Below the pieces are notes generated by a model. The model saw nothing but the letters and a program-made list of their open reading frames with translations. It was not told the origin of the DNA and searched no databases. A stretch of 5,749 nt of DNA from Actinomycetota bacterium (lineage in GTDB: Bacteria; Actinomycetota; Thermoleophilia; Gaiellales; F1-60-MAGs149): the NCBI GenBank assembly GCA_947481755.1, contig CANKHS010000091.1:1-5749 (forward strand), given 5' to 3'. Below, piece after piece: positions 4,758 to 5,749 of this stretch (its first letter is position 1; every line of letters starts with the position of its first letter). Made by a program: the position numbers and the translations under genes.

Positions 4758-5749
4758 ATGTCCAAGCAGAAGTTCGAGCGAAATAAGCCCCATCTCAATG
4801 TCGGCACCATCGGTCACATCGACCATGGCAAGACGACGTTGACCGCTGCAATCACGAAGGTCCTTGCCGAGCGCAATGGCACCGGCGCCGTCCGTGACTT
4901 TGCATCGATCGACAACGCTCCCGAGGAGCGCGAGCGCGGCATCACGATTAACACCGCGCACGTTGAGTATGAGACTGCCAGCCGTCATTACGCCCACGTC
5001 GATTGCCCGGGCCATGCCGACTACATCAAGAACATGATCACGGGTGCCGCCCAGATGGACGGCGCAATCCTGGTCGTGTCCGCTGCTGACGGCCCAATGC
5101 CGCAGACGCGCGAGCACATCCTCCTGGCCCGCCAGGTCGGCGTTCCGTACATCGTTGTCGCCCTCAACAAGGCCGACATGGTGGACGATCCCGAGATGCT
5201 CGAGCTCGTCGAGCTCGAGGTTCGCGAGTTGCTCTCCAAGTACGAGTTCCCGGGTGACGACATTCCGGTGATCCAGGTCTCCGCTCTGAAGGCGCTCGAG
5301 GGCGACAAGGAGTGGGAGGACAAGATCATCGAGTTGATGGACGCCGTCGACTCCTACATTCCGGAGCCCGTCCGTGACACGGACAAGCCGCTCCTGATGG
5401 CAATCGAGGACGTCTTCACGATCACCGGTCGTGGCACCGTCGTGACGGGCCGCATCGAGAAGGGCGTCGTCACCGTCGGTGACGAAGTCGAGATCGTGGG
5501 CCTCAAGGACACGCAGAAGACGACGGTTACCGGCGTCGAGATGTTCAACAAGGATCTTGATCGTGGCGAGGCTGGCGACAACGCTGGCTGTCTCGTTCGT
5601 GGCCTCAAGCGCGAGGACGTCGAGCGCGGTCAGGTTCTTGCGAAGCCCGGTTCGATCACCCCGCACACTGACTTCGAGGCGGACATCTACGTCCTCACGA
5701 AGGAAGAGGGTGGCCGTCACACGCGTTTCCTCTCGGGCTACCGCCCGCA
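4758..5749 (+). CDS. tuf: Elongation factor Tu, C-terminus cut by window edge
   Basis: EF-Tu carries aminoacyl-tRNA to the ribosomal A site as a GTP complex in the cytoplasm. The window holds 330 complete codons; full-length EF-Tu is near 395-400 aa, so about 65-70 residues of domain 3 are missing. It starts MSKQKFERNKPHLNVGTIGH. GTPase motifs are intact: GHIDHGKTT (19-27), RGITINTAH (60-68), DCPGH (82-86), NKAD (137-140) and SALKAL (175-180). H85 in DCPGH is the catalytic histidine (H84 in E. coli). Domain 2 contains the typical GRGTVVTGRIEKG (224-236), and domain 3 begins with FEADIYVLTKEEGGRHT (306-322). The start is supported by the Shine-Dalgarno at 4747 and by the family N-terminus. It is separated from fusA by 82 bp, enough for its own promoter or a processing site, although I see no convincing -35/-10 pair. 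Identification is certain. Confidence 0.99.
   Translation, partial: MSKQKFERNKPHLNVGTIGHIDHGKTTLTAAITKVLAERNGTGAVRDFASIDNAPEERERGITINTAHVEYETASRHYAHVDCPGHADYIKNMITGAAQMDGAILVVSAADGPMPQTREHILLARQVGVPYIVVALNKADMVDDPEMLELVELEVRELLSKYEFPGDDIPVIQVSALKALEGDKEWEDKIIELMDAVDSYIPEPVRDTDKPLLMAIEDVFTITGRGTVVTGRIEKGVVTVGDEVEIVGLKDTQKTTVTGVEMFNKDLDRGEAGDNAGCLVRGLKREDVERGQVLAKPGSITPHTDFEADIYVLTKEEGGRHTRFLSGYRP

Noticed and set aside
4698..5720. 340-codon minus-strand frame antisense to tuf
   Set aside because: Same codon-mirror effect opposite EF-Tu; no recognisable motif, and its composition follows from the tuf codons.

Overview
The window is GC-rich and carries the start of a bacterial str operon (rpsL, rpsG, fusA, tuf), preceded by two accessory genes facing away from each other. 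The translation proteins look actinobacterial: S12 has the [20 protein letters not shown]-type core, and S7 is 156 aa and ends in AFAHYRW. The secreted protein built from decapeptide repeats plus a C1q-like head resembles proteins I associate with deep-branching, GC-rich Actinomycetota such as Thermoleophilia. That placement is inference, not a database result.

Left end (1-440, minus strand): the N-terminal 146 codons of a thioredoxin-fold protein of the AhpC/TSA (peroxiredoxin-like) type with a CxxC motif. The frame has no stop before the window edge, so a caller requiring a closed ORF misses it. A 75-bp divergent intergenic region (441-515) separates it from a plus-strand gene (516-1466). 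That gene encodes a 316-aa secreted protein: signal peptide, a stalk of 10-residue repeats in two blocks split by a GTYPxP linker, and a C-terminal domain that looks like a C1q/TNF-type jelly roll. A GC-rich hairpin follows its stop codon.

Middle (1467-1714): a 248-bp non-coding region with the hairpin terminator, a 7-bp inverted repeat, a good promoter candidate (TTGGCG, 17 bp, TAAGGT) and a leader of about 68 nt with small hairpins.

Right part (1715-5749): rpsL, rpsG and fusA are packed with gaps of 4 and 5 nt and have no strong ribosome binding sites of their own after rpsL, which suggests coupled translation. An 82-bp G-poor spacer with a strong Shine-Dalgarno precedes tuf, which runs off the right edge after 330 codons. 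Together these genes make two proteins of the 30S subunit (S12 in the decoding centre, S7 in the head) and the two elongation GTPases that use the ribosome (EF-G for translocation, EF-Tu for aminoacyl-tRNA delivery).

The str operon part is ordinary. The parts most worth a second look are the overlooked redox gene, the repeat-stalk protein with the C1q-like head, and the leader and spacer structures. I saw no convincing evidence of a new multi-gene system.
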